Below, piece after piece: positions 27,198-36,483 of a DNA stretch of 53,775 bases (positions are counted from its first letter, which is position 1; every line of letters begins with the position of its first letter). Source of the DNA: Alphaproteobacteria bacterium (GTDB lineage: Bacteria > Pseudomonadota > Alphaproteobacteria > CAAHEQ01 > UBA3637); contig JAFYHG010000002.1 in the NCBI GenBank assembly GCA_017539265.1, positions 1 to 53,775 on the forward strand, in the 5' to 3' direction. Made by a program: the position numbers and the translations under genes. Below the pieces are notes generated by a model. That model was not told where the DNA came from and ran no database searches. It saw only the letters and a list, made by a program, of their open reading frames with translations.

Positions 27198-27692
27198 ATG
27201 ATTAAGAATATTTTGATTGAATTTAAAAAGTTTGCCATGCGCGGTAATGTGATGGACATGGCCGTCGGTATCATCATTGGTGCTGCGTTTGGAAAGATTG
27301 TTGATTCGCTTGTAAAAGACATCATCATGCCACCACTCGGTTGGTTGATGGGGCGTGTCGATTTTGCGAACAAGTACTGGATTTTACCTGTTAATGACGT
27401 CAACGGCCCGTTCCCCAGTTTGGATGCGGCTCAAAAAGCCGGTGCCGTTACCGTCAATTGGGGTTTGTTCGTCAATGCGGTTATCAGCTTCCTAATCGTT
27501 GCTTTTGCCGTTTTTATGTTGATCAAAGCAATGAATACGCTCCAAGCCAAGCTGGAAGCCAAAGAAAAGAAAGAAGCAATTGCGGCAGCTCCTACAACCA
27601 AAAAATGTCCGTATTGTTGTTCGGATATTCCTGTGGAAGCTACTCGTTGTCCGCATTGTACTTCTGAATTGGATGCCAAGAAAAAGAAGTAA
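27198..27692 (+). CDS. mscL: Large-conductance mechanosensitive channel MscL with zinc ribbon
   Basis: The 164-residue protein has the MscL start (EFKKFAMRGNVMDMAVGIIIGAAFGKIVDSL), two membrane helices (about 19-45 and 90-112) and a cytoplasmic helix. It extends beyond the usual 130-150 residues with a C-terminal zinc ribbon (CPYCCSDIPVEATRCPHC, about 135-152), a variant known from several phyla. It releases solutes on osmotic down-shock. AAAGGA precedes the ATG, and the stop overlaps the next start (TAATG). Confidence 0.95.
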   Translation: MIKNILIEFKKFAMRGNVMDMAVGIIIGAAFGKIVDSLVKDIIMPPLGWLMGRVDFANKYWILPVNDVNGPFPSLDAAQKAGAVTVNWGLFVNAVISFLIVAFAVFMLIKAMNTLQAKLEAKEKKEAIAAAPTTKKCPYCCSDIPVEATRCPHCTSELDAKKKK

Positions 27693-27997
27693 TGGCGTTT
27701 TATTCACAAAATAAAAACCAACTTATTCTGACCGTCCGTGTTTCTCCAAACGCGCGACGGTCAGGTTTTGATGGCCTTTGGGATGAGGCCCTTAAAGTGG
27801 CTCTCTTCGCTCCTCCCGTTGACGGGAAAGCGAATGAGGCCCTTATAAAATTCCTCTCTGATTTCTTTGCCGTGCGTAAAAGCGCGATTGAAATTCTCTC
27901 GGGCACCACTTCTCGCATGAAGCGTGTTTCTCTTGCTTTTCAAACCGAATCCGATGCCACCCGTGCCGCGGAAAAATTAAAGGATATCTTGTCGTGA
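27692..27997 (+). CDS. DUF167 / YggU family protein
   Basis: The 101-residue protein shows the DUF167 pattern: LTVRVSPNARRSGF (about 13-26), LKVALFAPPVDGKANEALIKFLSDFF (about 35-60) and IEILSGTTSRMKRV (about 67-80). The fold is a small alpha/beta domain and the function is unknown. It overlaps mscL by one base and the following phosphoesterase by four (GTGA), so the three genes form a tight operon. Confidence 0.93.
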   Translation: MAFYSQNKNQLILTVRVSPNARRSGFDGLWDEALKVALFAPPVDGKANEALIKFLSDFFAVRKSAIEILSGTTSRMKRVSLAFQTESDATRAAEKLKDILS

Positions 27998-28890
27998 AAC
28001 TGCGTGTTTTATCCGATCTTCATGTTGATATCAACAATCGTTATATGCCCAACAGATCTTTGCGGTTAGAGGGGGATGTATTTACCCTTATTGCGGGCGA
28101 CACGGCCGACTCCCCCAAAAAAGCCATTGATTGGATTCAAAAAAATATTCAAAACGGTTTGGTTATTGCCGGAAACCATATTGTTTATTCCGGTGATAAA
28201 CGCGCGCTTCAGGATTTAAAACTGCAACTCGCCCAAGCCTTTCCCCCAGACTCCCCCATTACCTTTTTGGATCACATGACCGGTGTCATGCATAAGGAAG
28301 TGGATAATATCTTGTTTATCGGAACAACACTATATACCGATTATTCTTTATTGCCGGATGTTTCCGTTCGGGAAGCCATGCTTCATTCCTGTCGGCGATC
28401 CGGTTTAATGGATTTTCGCACCGGTTATACACAAGATCAAGGCCGGCTTCGCCATATAACACCCCTGGATTATTCTCGGTGGTTTACCGAATCGCTTCAA
28501 GAAATAACCCGTCTTGTTGAGGCTAATCCCCAAAAAGAAATCGTTCTTTTGACGCATCATTGTCCGTCCGCCCGTTGCTGTTCAGATTATTACGGCATTT
28601 TAAATGCCGCTTTTGCATCAAATCTGGAACCGTTTATTACCGCACATCCCAACATTAAACTTTGGGTTGCAGGCCATACACATCACCGAAAAAACTTTAA
28701 AATCGGAAATTGTTTGGTTTTATTAAATCCTCGCGGTTATGAACACATAGGCCAAGGGCTCGGTTTCAACCCGAACACCTTTGTTGATACATCCGATTGG
28801 TCCGTTCGGCAAAGTCCGCTTAAAACGAACCCCAAGGAAGATAAAGCCGTTATGGACGAACTTTTAAAACAGGCGTGTCTTACGCTCTAA
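27994..28890 (+). CDS. Calcineurin-like metallophosphoesterase
   Basis: The 298-residue protein starts at GTG and has the dinuclear metal motifs in order: SDLHVD (about 7-12), AGDTAD (about 35), AGNHIVY (about 60-66), LTHHCPS (about 189) and AGHTHHRKN (about 228-236). There is no signal peptide, so it is cytoplasmic. The substrate is not deducible. It overlaps the YggU gene and converges on pckG with a 2-bp gap. Confidence 0.88.
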   Translation: MKLRVLSDLHVDINNRYMPNRSLRLEGDVFTLIAGDTADSPKKAIDWIQKNIQNGLVIAGNHIVYSGDKRALQDLKLQLAQAFPPDSPITFLDHMTGVMHKEVDNILFIGTTLYTDYSLLPDVSVREAMLHSCRRSGLMDFRTGYTQDQGRLRHITPLDYSRWFTESLQEITRLVEANPQKEIVLLTHHCPSARCCSDYYGILNAAFASNLEPFITAHPNIKLWVAGHTHHRKNFKIGNCLVLLNPRGYEHIGQGLGFNPNTFVDTSDWSVRQSPLKTNPKEDKAVMDELLKQACLTL

Positions 28891-28892
28891 AC

Positions 28893-30704
28893 TTATTCCA
28901 TTCTTTTCTTAAGCCGTTCATCCAACAACACCAATTCCGCATCCAGCTCAATCGGTAATTTGTTGTTTTTCCGGAACGGTTCAAAGTGCTCCGCAATGGC
29001 AGCCACATCCTGACGCGCCAATTTTAAATCAATGGCCATCAATGCATCAAACTGCTTCTCTGTCATCGCTAGCCCTTTCCAGTTCATGTCACTGTATGTC
29101 GGCATTTGCCCCAGGGCTGTTTGTCTGGCGGCGGCTTTACCGGCTGTCCGCTTTACAATCCATTCCAAAACACGCATATTTTCACCGAATCCCGGCCACA
29201 TAAAGTGTCCCTTGGCATCTTTTCTGAACCAGTTCACACGATAAATGTTCGGTAATTTTTGAACGCGTCCCACCATGGATAACCAATGATTCCAATAATC
29301 GCCCATATTGTATCCGCAAAACGGCAACATTGCGAACGGATCACGCCGAATTTCACCCATTTTACCTTCCGCCGCGGCCGTTTTTTCCGACCCCATGGTG
29401 CTTGCCAAGAATACACCATGCGACCAATCAAAGGCTTCATAAACCAATGGCGTATTGGTTGCCAATCTTCCGCCAAAGATAAATGCGGAAATCGGAACGC
29501 CCGCCGGATTTTCCCACTCTTTATCAATCGTTGGGCATTGTTTTGCCGGTGCCGTGAATCGTGAATTCGGATGTGCCGCCGGCCGCCCGCAATTTGGCGT
29601 CCAGTCATTTCCTTGCCAGTCAATTAAGTGTTTCGGCGCTTTATCCGTCATGCCTTCCCACCATACATCTCCGTCATCCGTTAAAGCCACATTTGTAAAA
29701 ATAGTGTTTTTCCGACACGATTCCATTGCGTTTTTATTGGTTTTAACGCTTGTCCCCGGCGCTACACCAAAGAAACCCGCTTCGGGGTTAATAGCGTACA
29801 ATTTTCCGTCTTTTGCCGGCTTAATCCACGCGATATCATCTCCCACGGTAGATACTTTCCAATCTGCCATCGCTTTTGGCGGGATTAACATCGCCATATT
29901 TGTCTTACCGCAAGCACTCGGAAATGCCGCCGCCACATAAGCTTTTAACTTTTCTTTCTTGTTTTCCAATCCTACAATCAGCATATGTTCCGACAACCAC
30001 CCTTCCTCTCGGGCCATTGTTGACGCAATCCTAAGGGCCAGGCACTTCTTCCCCAACAAAGCATTTCCGCCATATCCTGATCCGAAAGAGATGATTTCCC
30101 GTGTTTTTGGAAAATGTGTAATATAGGTATTTTCCGGATTGCACGGCCAGGCTACATCTTTTTGTCCTTTTTTAAGAGGCGCCCCCACCGAATGGAAACA
30201 TTTTACAAAATCATCCCCTTTCAGGTATGTCCAAACTTTTGCTCCCATACGGGTCATAATCCGCATATTCGCAACCACATAGGGCGAATCGGTCAACTCA
30301 ATCCCGATTTTAGCAATATGCGACCCCAACGGTCCCATCGAAAACGGAATAACATACATCGTCCGACCCTTCATGCACCCTTTCATTAATTTATTTAAGG
30401 TTGCTTTCATCTTCTTAGGCGCCGCCCAATTATTGGTAGGGCCCGCATCAGCTTCTTTTTCCGAGCAAATAAAAGTCCGTGCTTCCACCCGCGCTACATC
30501 TTTCGGGTTTGACCGTGCCAAATAGCACCCCGGCCGTTTTTTCGGATTTAATTTAATAAAGGTCCCGCTTTTGACAAGCCTCTCACAAATCTTTTTGTTT
30601 TCGGCTTCTGTTCCGTCGCACCAATAGATTTTATCCGGCGTAACCCAATCCGCAATTTGTTTCACCCAATTTAAAACATATTTATTTTTTGTAGGACACC
30701 CCAT
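28893..30704 (-). CDS. pckG: Phosphoenolpyruvate carboxykinase (GTP)
   Basis: At 603 residues this is the GTP-type enzyme. The kinase loop [18 protein letters not shown] (about 255-272), the GTP-family [16 protein letters not shown] segment, FGVAPGTS (about 316) and [26 protein letters not shown] (about 473-498) are diagnostic. It interconverts oxaloacetate and PEP. GTP-PEPCK is unusual for alphaproteobacteria, which mostly carry the ATP form, and fits anaerobic PEP carboxylation. TAAAGGAG precedes the ATG. Confidence 0.95.
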   Translation of the reverse strand: MGCPTKNKYVLNWVKQIADWVTPDKIYWCDGTEAENKKICERLVKSGTFIKLNPKKRPGCYLARSNPKDVARVEARTFICSEKEADAGPTNNWAAPKKMKATLNKLMKGCMKGRTMYVIPFSMGPLGSHIAKIGIELTDSPYVVANMRIMTRMGAKVWTYLKGDDFVKCFHSVGAPLKKGQKDVAWPCNPENTYITHFPKTREIISFGSGYGGNALLGKKCLALRIASTMAREEGWLSEHMLIVGLENKKEKLKAYVAAAFPSACGKTNMAMLIPPKAMADWKVSTVGDDIAWIKPAKDGKLYAINPEAGFFGVAPGTSVKTNKNAMESCRKNTIFTNVALTDDGDVWWEGMTDKAPKHLIDWQGNDWTPNCGRPAAHPNSRFTAPAKQCPTIDKEWENPAGVPISAFIFGGRLATNTPLVYEAFDWSHGVFLASTMGSEKTAAAEGKMGEIRRDPFAMLPFCGYNMGDYWNHWLSMVGRVQKLPNIYRVNWFRKDAKGHFMWPGFGENMRVLEWIVKRTAGKAAARQTALGQMPTYSDMNWKGLAMTEKQFDALMAIDLKLARQDVAAIAEHFEPFRKNNKLPIELDAELVLLDERLKKRME

Positions 30705-30737
30705 TTTTTTCTCCTTTACTTCAAAATCTCTTATTCT

Positions 30738-30766
30738 GTTTTACGCCAATTTTTCCTCCGAGTCAA
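30738..30766 (-). promoter_or_regulatory. Promoter of pckG
   Basis: On the minus strand TTGACT (30761-30766), a 17-bp spacer and TAAAAC (30738-30743) lie upstream of the PEPCK start at 30704. Confidence 0.55.
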
Positions 30767-30807
30767 GTATTTTTACCATAAAAGATACCCCTCTGTTCCC
30801 TAATAAC

Positions 30808-30836
30808 AAAAAACCCCGCCAAATGGCAGGGTTTAA
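30808..30836 (-). terminator. Terminator of rubrerythrin gene
   Basis: On the minus strand AACCCTGCC and GGCGGGGTT pair around an ATTT loop, with one G-T pair, followed by a T run. Confidence 0.8.
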
Positions 30837-30849
30837 AATTACATTATCC

Positions 30850-31392
30850 TTAATAATTTTCTGCTTTAATTTGGAAATAGGCTTTGGCATGCGCGCATAC
30901 CGGACATACCTCCGGAGCCTTTTTCCCAATCACGATATGGCCGCAATTTGAACATTGCCACACCATGTCGCCATCCCGCGAAAAGACAATGCCGTCTTTG
31001 ATATTTTTCAACAGCTTGCGATAGCGTTCTTCATGATCTTTTTCGATTTTTCCCACCAATTCAAAAAGGGCTGCAATTTGCGTAAATCCCTCTTCTTTCG
31101 CCGTTTTGGCAAAGCCGGCATACATATCCGTCCATTCATAGTTTTCACCGTTGGCTGCATCTTCCAAATTAGCCACGGTATCCGGCATATTACCGCCATG
31201 AAGCAACTTGAACCAGATTTCCGCATGTTCTTTTTCGTTTGCGGCTGTTTCTTCAAATATTTTAGATATTTGGACATATCCTTCTTTTTTTGCTTTTGAT
31301 GCATAATAGGTATATTTATTCCGTGCCTGCGATTCGCCCGCGAACGCAGTCATCAGGTTTTTTTCTGTTTGTGTTCCTTTAAGTTCTGCCAT
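30850..31392 (-). CDS. rbr: Rubrerythrin
   Basis: The 180-residue protein combines a ferritin-like diiron four-helix bundle (E-rich helices: [15 protein letters not shown] about 15-29, [16 protein letters not shown] about 46-61, [15 protein letters not shown]) with a C-terminal rubredoxin domain (CSNCGHI and [11 protein letters not shown], about 142-172). It reduces hydrogen peroxide in anaerobes and microaerophiles. Strong AAAGGA ribosome site, its own promoter and terminator make it a single-gene unit. Confidence 0.95.
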   Translation of the reverse strand: MAELKGTQTEKNLMTAFAGESQARNKYTYYASKAKKEGYVQISKIFEETAANEKEHAEIWFKLLHGGNMPDTVANLEDAANGENYEWTDMYAGFAKTAKEEGFTQIAALFELVGKIEKDHEERYRKLLKNIKDGIVFSRDGDMVWQCSNCGHIVIGKKAPEVCPVCAHAKAYFQIKAENY

Positions 31393-31421
31393 AGTAAATT
31401 CCTTTCATAAATAGCTTCATT

Positions 31422-31450
31422 ATCATACTTATCTATTTTTTAAAAGTCAA
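31422..31450 (-). promoter_or_regulatory. Promoter of rubrerythrin gene
   Basis: On the minus strand TTGACT (31445-31450), a 17-bp spacer and TATGAT (31422-31427) precede the start at 31392. Confidence 0.7.
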
Positions 31451-31474
31451 GTTTTTATTCTTTTTCCCACAAAA

Positions 31475-31505
31475 AAAACCGCCGAGGTTATCGGCGGTTT
31501 TTGTT
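31475..31505. terminator. Terminator of the 31.5-kb unknown gene
   Basis: AACCGCCGA and TCGGCGGTT pair around a GGTTA loop, with T tracts on both strands. Confidence 0.85.
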
Positions 31506-31515
31506 TTTCTTTTAT

Positions 31516-32208
31516 CTACGTATATTGATTGGGCAAAGGTACCCGCGTTGGCACCGGTTTTTTAACAATCGCATACGCTCTTTGGAACGCATCTGCCTGT
31601 ACCATACGCATACCGGCGCTGTCGCTGACGATATAGGCGCCGCCTTTTTCCGCAATTGGTGGTGTTTTAGTTGGTCCTCCTTCAAATTCAACACCTTCGG
31701 CTACCTTAAAGGCTTTAACGGTTTCTTTCTTTTTGGCGCCGACAAATGTCATCCCCGGAACGATTTTATCTTTCGCCGGTGCACCGATTAATCCCGCGGC
31801 AAAGGCTGTATCAGTATCATATACATCGGCTTTACCTGTATTAGGATCCAATGCATTTTTTGAAAGTAATTCCAACAATCCGCGCACACCATCGGCGGTT
31901 TTAAAGGTATCAGGATGCTCTTTAATATAGGCATCTACTTTTTCTTTTAACCCCGGTGCATCATAACAAATAATGCAACCGTCGGCTTGTTTTAAAACCT
32001 GTGTGGCATTATCTTTGGGATTAAAAAATTCCAATCCGACAACATCCTGCATTTCCATATGATAATCTGGCGGCACGTATTCCGGACGTTTTGTCTGAAT
32101 TCCGCCCTCAAACCCGAATGCCGGAATAATTAGCCGTTTTTTATCTGTCGGCGTACAAATAAGTGTCTCGCCTTCAAATCGTTTAGCTGCTTGTTCTTGT
32201 GTAATCAT
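31516..32208 (-). CDS. Hypothetical soluble protein, PGDYG-like C-terminus
   Basis: I start at the ATG at 32208 (AAAGGAGA), giving 230 residues (MITQEQAAKRFEGE...). It has no signal or membrane segment. The N-terminal half carries aromatic and charged segments (VVGLEFFNPKDNATQVLKQADGC). The end (VAEGVEFEGG, then GGAYIVSDSAGMRMVQADAFQRAY) resembles PGDYG-type small domains, but the match is weak and by eye only. It has its own promoter and terminator. The function is unknown. Confidence 0.7.
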   Translation of the reverse strand: MITQEQAAKRFEGETLICTPTDKKRLIIPAFGFEGGIQTKRPEYVPPDYHMEMQDVVGLEFFNPKDNATQVLKQADGCIICYDAPGLKEKVDAYIKEHPDTFKTADGVRGLLELLSKNALDPNTGKADVYDTDTAFAAGLIGAPAKDKIVPGMTFVGAKKKETVKAFKVAEGVEFEGGPTKTPPIAEKGGAYIVSDSAGMRMVQADAFQRAYAIVKKPVPTRVPLPNQYT

Positions 32209-32257
32209 TTTTCTTCTCCTTTCTTTTAATGATGAAAAAATCATCTCTTACTCTTTT

Positions 32258-32286
32258 ATTTTATCACGGGATCGCATTTTTGTAAA
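32258..32286 (-). promoter_or_regulatory. Promoter of the 31.5-kb unknown gene
   Basis: On the minus strand TTTACA (32281-32286), a 17-bp spacer and TAAAAT (32258-32263) lie 50 bp upstream of the start. Confidence 0.6.
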
Positions 32287-32321
32287 GCATTTTTTCTGTT
32301 TCCTTTTTTTTCAAAGTATGA

Positions 32322-32327
32322 TATATT
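32322..32327 (+). promoter_or_regulatory. -10 element of xseA placed for a leaderless transcript
   Basis: TATATT ends 6 bp before the xseA ATG. No Shine-Dalgarno sequence is visible, so transcription probably begins at or very near the start codon. The -35 (TTTCCT) is weak. Confidence 0.5.
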
Positions 32328-32333
32328 GCCGAT

Positions 32334-33611
32334 ATGCAAGAACAACCTATTTTATCCGTGACTGAGGTTTCCTTAACCCTTAAATCCTGTGTAGAACAGG
32401 TTTTTTCCCATATTCGTGTCCGAGGTGAAGTATCGGGTGTTAAGACGGTTTCCTCCGGTCACACCTATTTTTCTCTAAAGGATAAAGATTCCGTTTTATC
32501 TGCCATTTGTTGGCGCGGGACAGGAGTTTCCACACGTGCCGCCCTTCAAGAAGGCCTCGAAGTCATCTGTACCGGTAAACTTTCCACTTACCCCGGTCGC
32601 TCTACTTATCAAATGATCGTCGAATCGGCTGAACCGGCCGGCATCGGCGCCCTCTTAAAACTTTTGAATGAGCGCAAAGAACGCTTTGAAAAGGAAGGCC
32701 TTTTTGACCCTTCTCATAAAAAATCTATTCCTTTTTTACCGACCTATATCGGTGTTATCACAAGCCCTACCGGTGCCGTTATTCGTGACATCATGCATCG
32801 CCTGAACGATCGCTTTCCTCGCTCCGTTTATTTGTGGCCGGTGGCGGTCCAAGGTGAAGGGGCCGCCGATCAGGTTGCGGCCGCCATTCGCGGTTTTAAT
32901 ACCCTTCCCGCCGGTGGGCTGGAAACCCCTGACGGGCTCATCCACCGTCCTGACGTTCTTATTGTGGCGCGCGGTGGTGGTAGTTTAGAGGATCTATGGT
33001 GCTTTAATGAGGAATCTGTTGTTCGCGCCACTTACGAATCAGATATTCCTATTATTTCAGCCGTCGGACACGAAACAGATACCACTCTTATTGATTATGT
33101 ATCGGATTTGCGCGCCCCGACACCGACCGGTGCCGCCGAAAAAGCAGTCCCTGTGCGTAGCCAACTGATTTCACAAATTCAAAATTTGAATGCACGACTG
33201 ACCGATTCGCTCTATCGATTGACGGATACCAAGGCACTTCAATTAAAATCATTAACGCTCCCTGACCTTTCTGAAATTATCAATATGCAGTTTCAAAAAC
33301 TCGATGACCGTTCCGAACGCTTTCAATCGGCTTTGCGAACCTATTGGCAGCAAATCAATTTAAAATTTGAGTCAGTATCTAAGTTATTGAAATCATATTC
33401 ATATCATTCAATTTTAGAGCGCGGCTTTGCCCTTGTTTCAGGCCCCTCCGGCCAAATTATCAGCCACTTATCCGATGCTCGGCGTGAAAAACGGCTTCAA
33501 ATTTCGTTTTCCGATGGCTCTCTTGCGGTTATGCCAACCACACATTCTGTCGTTCATGGCTCAAAAACCCCTCAATTTTCCGTTCAAGGAGATCTTTTTG
33601 ATGAAAAATAA
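32334..33611 (+). CDS. xseA: Exodeoxyribonuclease VII large subunit
   Basis: The 425-residue protein has the N-terminal OB fold (ILSVTEVSLTLKSCVEQVFSHIRVRGEVSG, about 5-34; GHTYFSLKDKDS) and the catalytic region PTYIGVITSPTGAVIRDI (about 138-155), VLIVARGGGSLEDLWCFNEE (about 208-227), SAVGHETDTTLIDYVSDLRAPTPTGAAE (about 238-265), then a coiled coil. It degrades single-stranded DNA with XseB. The length is slightly short of the usual 440-460. Its last 11 bp overlap the M23 peptidase gene. Confidence 0.95.
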   Translation: MQEQPILSVTEVSLTLKSCVEQVFSHIRVRGEVSGVKTVSSGHTYFSLKDKDSVLSAICWRGTGVSTRAALQEGLEVICTGKLSTYPGRSTYQMIVESAEPAGIGALLKLLNERKERFEKEGLFDPSHKKSIPFLPTYIGVITSPTGAVIRDIMHRLNDRFPRSVYLWPVAVQGEGAADQVAAAIRGFNTLPAGGLETPDGLIHRPDVLIVARGGGSLEDLWCFNEESVVRATYESDIPIISAVGHETDTTLIDYVSDLRAPTPTGAAEKAVPVRSQLISQIQNLNARLTDSLYRLTDTKALQLKSLTLPDLSEIINMQFQKLDDRSERFQSALRTYWQQINLKFESVSKLLKSYSYHSILERGFALVSGPSGQIISHLSDARREKRLQISFSDGSLAVMPTTHSVVHGSKTPQFSVQGDLFDEK

Positions 33612-34566
33612 TCACAATGTAATTACATTTTTTAAAGAATTATACAAAGTAATTACACAAAATATAAGTAATTACAAAGTATATACATATTTTTACAGTA
33701 ATAATAACGTAATTACATATTTCAAAAATAATCACAATGTAATTACAAAAATTATACTATATTACATTGTAATTACATTTTCTTTTCCGGCATGGTCCCT
33801 CTCTTTTAATTCTGATTTAACGGAAGGCAGCCTTATCTTCGGGCAATTAGATCCAGGTGAAACCGTTTTTATTGAAGAATCCGATTTAAATATCGGAAAA
33901 AACAGTAATAATCTCTTTCAAATTCACAAGGATAAAAATAATCGTTTTATCATCGGTATTCCCCAAGATGCCAAAGAAATTACTCTAACAATTAAAAATG
34001 GAAGTACTTCAAAAACAAAAACTTTTCCGGTAAAACACCGTTCATGGGATGAAGATTATGTAACAGGGCTTCCCTCCGCGAAAGTAAATCCGAACCCCGC
34101 CAATCAAAAACGCATTACCGATGAATCCCTTCAAATGCGGCGGGCACGTCAAAATTCAAATTATGCTTCCTTTCCCGAAAAATGGACTTGCCCTGTTCCT
34201 GAACACACACGTATTTCAAGCCGTTTTGGCAGCCGTCGTATTTTAAATAATGTTAAAAAACAAGGACATAGCGGAACTGATTTAGCTGCCCCCGTCGGCA
34301 CGCCCGTTTTGGCACCTGCCGATGGTAAAGTCGCTCTCATTCATCCGGATATGTTTTTAACCGGTAAAACTATTTTAATTGATCATGGGTTTGGCGTATT
34401 TTCCAGTTATTCCCATTTAAATTCAATTAATGTTAAATTAAATCAAACAGTTAAATCAGGTGATTTATTGGGAACCGTTGGGCAAACCGGCCGTGCCACA
34501 GGGCCTCATTTACATTGGACAATAACCTGGTATGGTGTCCGCGTCAATCCGGAAGATTTAATTTAA
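33601..34566 (+). CDS. M23 family (LytM) peptidoglycan endopeptidase with repeat-expanded N-terminus
   Basis: The 321-residue protein starts at the ATG at 33601 (AAGGAG nine bases upstream). The C-terminal LytM domain has RISSRFGSRR (about 201-210), GHSGTDLAAPVGTPVLAPADG (about 220-240) with the zinc His and Asp, and GPHLHWTI (about 300-307), so the active site is complete. The N-terminus is odd: residues 5-57 are a 10-residue repeat around NVIT/KVIT, produced by GTAATTAC words every 30 bp. The true export signal seems to be its last part (KIILYYIVITFSFPAWS). It cuts peptidoglycan cross-links in the periplasm. Confidence 0.85.
   Translation: MKNNHNVITFFKELYKVITQNISNYKVYTYFYSNNNVITYFKNNHNVITKIILYYIVITFSFPAWSLSFNSDLTEGSLIFGQLDPGETVFIEESDLNIGKNSNNLFQIHKDKNNRFIIGIPQDAKEITLTIKNGSTSKTKTFPVKHRSWDEDYVTGLPSAKVNPNPANQKRITDESLQMRRARQNSNYASFPEKWTCPVPEHTRISSRFGSRRILNNVKKQGHSGTDLAAPVGTPVLAPADGKVALIHPDMFLTGKTILIDHGFGVFSSYSHLNSINVKLNQTVKSGDLLGTVGQTGRATGPHLHWTITWYGVRVNPEDLI
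33619..33776. repeat. GTAATTAC palindrome array A (30-bp period)
   Basis: The perfect 8-bp palindrome GTAATTAC occurs at 33619, 33649, 33709, 33739 and 33769, with GTATATAC at 33679, giving an exact 30-bp period over six units. An extra copy lies at 33668, 19 bp after the second. Many copies extend to ATGTAATTACAT. The array begins just after the xseA stop and is translated as the start of the M23 protein. A 24-bp stretch at about 33604 recurs 120 bp later, showing tandem duplication. Confidence 0.9.
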
Positions 34567-35624
34567 ATTATTTTAAGAACAGATTGTACTTGATTAATCT
34601 TTTTTATATATTTCTTATATTTCTCTTCTTTAACGAACCAATAAATCCTTTTTTTAAAATGAAAAAGAAAAAATAATGCCCATAATTTTATTTTAGAATA
34701 TCGTTTAATCAAAAAAACACTCCTATCCCCAACAACAAGATATGCATTTGATTTTAAGTTATTTTTTATAAGATTATTTAATATTTCACAATACTCTTTC
34801 AATTTTTCCATAGGTACAACCTCAACACTTTCACACATTTCATTTTTGAATACTTTCAATATTAAATTCTTATGTTTATTTAGTATATTATGAATTGATA
34901 AAAAATTAAAAATAGCCATACAGATCTGAAATCTATCGCTGGGATTTTTAGGTTTTTTATGAAAAGCCAAACTCATAATTGAATTTTTTCTTAAAAAATA
35001 ATGATATAATTTTTCTTTTAAATAATAGATGGTTGATCCGATTGATGCATACATATACCAAAAAGCATCGTCATCATGTTCATTTTGTAGAATAAATCGA
35101 ATATTATAACGTTCAATCAAACTCCGCCGCCAAATTTTATTCCATAAAACGACATTTGCTTTTAAAATATGATTTTTTGCCGGATATATATTTAAATTTA
35201 AAGGAAAAGATTGATTTTTTGATCTTTTATTTCTTTCTGCCTTCGATAGTCCGTCTTCAATATCATAAAAGTTTTGACAGCAAACAACATCAACTTGATA
35301 TTTTTCAATAGTATCATACATTTTCTGACACATATTCGGTTCATACCAATCATCCGAATCACAAAACATAACATATTTACCGGTTGCTTTTTCAAGGCCT
35401 AAATTTCTTGCCCCACCCGGACCAAAACCATCCCCTTTATGGAACAGAATATGTAATCTATTATCTTGATAACCCTTTAAAATATTTATAGAATTATCTG
35501 TTGAACCGTCATCAATAACAATAATTTCAATATCTTGAAACGTTTGATGTATCAAACTATCCACACATCGCGCAATGTATTTTTCTGTATTAAAATTCGG
35601 AACAATAATTGATATTTCAGGCAC
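34563..35624 (-). CDS. GT2 family glycosyltransferase
   Basis: The 353-residue protein starts at GTG (GGAG ten bases upstream). The GT-A domain shows EISIIVPNFNTEKYIARCVD (about 3-22), DDGSTDNS, GPGGARNLGLE and the metal site FCDSDDWYEP (about 95). The C-terminal third is Lys/Ile/Phe-rich, possibly membrane-associated. It is strongly related in sequence to the N-terminal GT of the 741-residue fusion at 11832-14057. Very AT-rich. Likely surface polysaccharide synthesis; the sugar is unknown. It overlaps the M23 gene's end by 4 bp. Confidence 0.88.
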   Translation of the reverse strand: MPEISIIVPNFNTEKYIARCVDSLIHQTFQDIEIIVIDDGSTDNSINILKGYQDNRLHILFHKGDGFGPGGARNLGLEKATGKYVMFCDSDDWYEPNMCQKMYDTIEKYQVDVVCCQNFYDIEDGLSKAERNKRSKNQSFPLNLNIYPAKNHILKANVVLWNKIWRRSLIERYNIRFILQNEHDDDAFWYMYASIGSTIYYLKEKLYHYFLRKNSIMSLAFHKKPKNPSDRFQICMAIFNFLSIHNILNKHKNLILKVFKNEMCESVEVVPMEKLKEYCEILNNLIKNNLKSNAYLVVGDRSVFLIKRYSKIKLWALFFLFHFKKRIYWFVKEEKYKKYIKKINQVQSVLKII

Positions 35625-35640
35625 TTAGAAAATTCTCCAT

Positions 35641-36480
35641 TTACAACCCAATCATTTTTTTAATAAAATTATTCATCGGACCGGACTTGGAATCACATAT
35701 TGTTTCCCGAATAGAATAGAGTCCCGTTTTTTCATCCAATTTATATCCGTCTTTACAGCAAATATACAAGGGTAAGCCAACATTTTTCATTTCCCCGTTT
35801 TCCGGACATCCGCAAAACATAAAATCCAATTTTTCTGTGGCTCTACCACCCATTGACGGATTTTCTATCGCATATCCCTGTTTATTCTTTAAGCAACAAA
35901 TATTATATTTGGCATGTTGTGTTCCTTTTGGACAGCCGCAGATTTCATAATTAATTCGATAAGAATCCTTGTCGTAAAGTTCATATCCGTCCTTACAACA
36001 AAATCCTTCAACATATTCTCCTTTTGGTTTATATTCATGCCCTTCGGGACATCCGCATTCATCCGGTTTTAACCAAGGATCCCCTTTATTAATATATAAA
36101 AAGCCGTTTTGGCACCAAGATCTTCCATGACTTTCCTTTGGTTCATACCCTTCCTCAGGGTGACCACAAGCTTCTATGTCAATAGCCACATAATCTTTTT
36201 TATAATCTACGTATCTGTACCCGTCTTTACAACAAGCACTTTCATTTTTAACGCCTTTTTTACCGCCATCGGGACATCCACATAAACCACTAACACTGTT
36301 ATATCCTTCAAAAATAAGGCCTTTTTCCGTATGCCTGTAGGTAGCGTAATATCCGTCTTTACAGCAAATACGGCCTTTTTTAATTCCTCCTTCCGGACAA
36401 GTTGAAGGCAAATCACCACTATCCCAAGCCCAGATAGGAAAAGAAAACATAACCATCATAAAAATAAGAATTTTATTCAT
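35641..36480 (-). CDS. Secreted cysteine-rich repeat protein
   Basis: The 279-residue protein has a signal peptide (MNKILIFMMVMFSFPIWA, cut near AWD). The mature chain is about six units of roughly 40 residues with the plan C-G-C-P-x-G ... C-C-K-D-G-Y (CGCPDGGKKG ... ACCKDGY; CGCPEGHEYKP ... FCCKDGY; CGCPENGEMK ... ICCKDGY). The Cys density predicts many disulfides, so it is probably a periplasmic or surface protein needing Dsb. No family recognised; the repeat resembles EGF-like folding only in spirit. It lies between cysS and GT2 genes, 3 bp after cysS. Confidence 0.75.
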   Translation of the reverse strand: MNKILIFMMVMFSFPIWAWDSGDLPSTCPEGGIKKGRICCKDGYYATYRHTEKGLIFEGYNSVSGLCGCPDGGKKGVKNESACCKDGYRYVDYKKDYVAIDIEACGHPEEGYEPKESHGRSWCQNGFLYINKGDPWLKPDECGCPEGHEYKPKGEYVEGFCCKDGYELYDKDSYRINYEICGCPKGTQHAKYNICCLKNKQGYAIENPSMGGRATEKLDFMFCGCPENGEMKNVGLPLYICCKDGYKLDEKTGLYSIRETICDSKSGPMNNFIKKMIGL

Positions 36481-36483
36481 AAT

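Noticed and set aside
33619-33776. CRISPR array at the GTAATTAC repeats
   Set aside because: The repeat word is 8 bp, palindromic, with 22-bp spacers that are themselves similar and low-complexity, and no cas gene is present.
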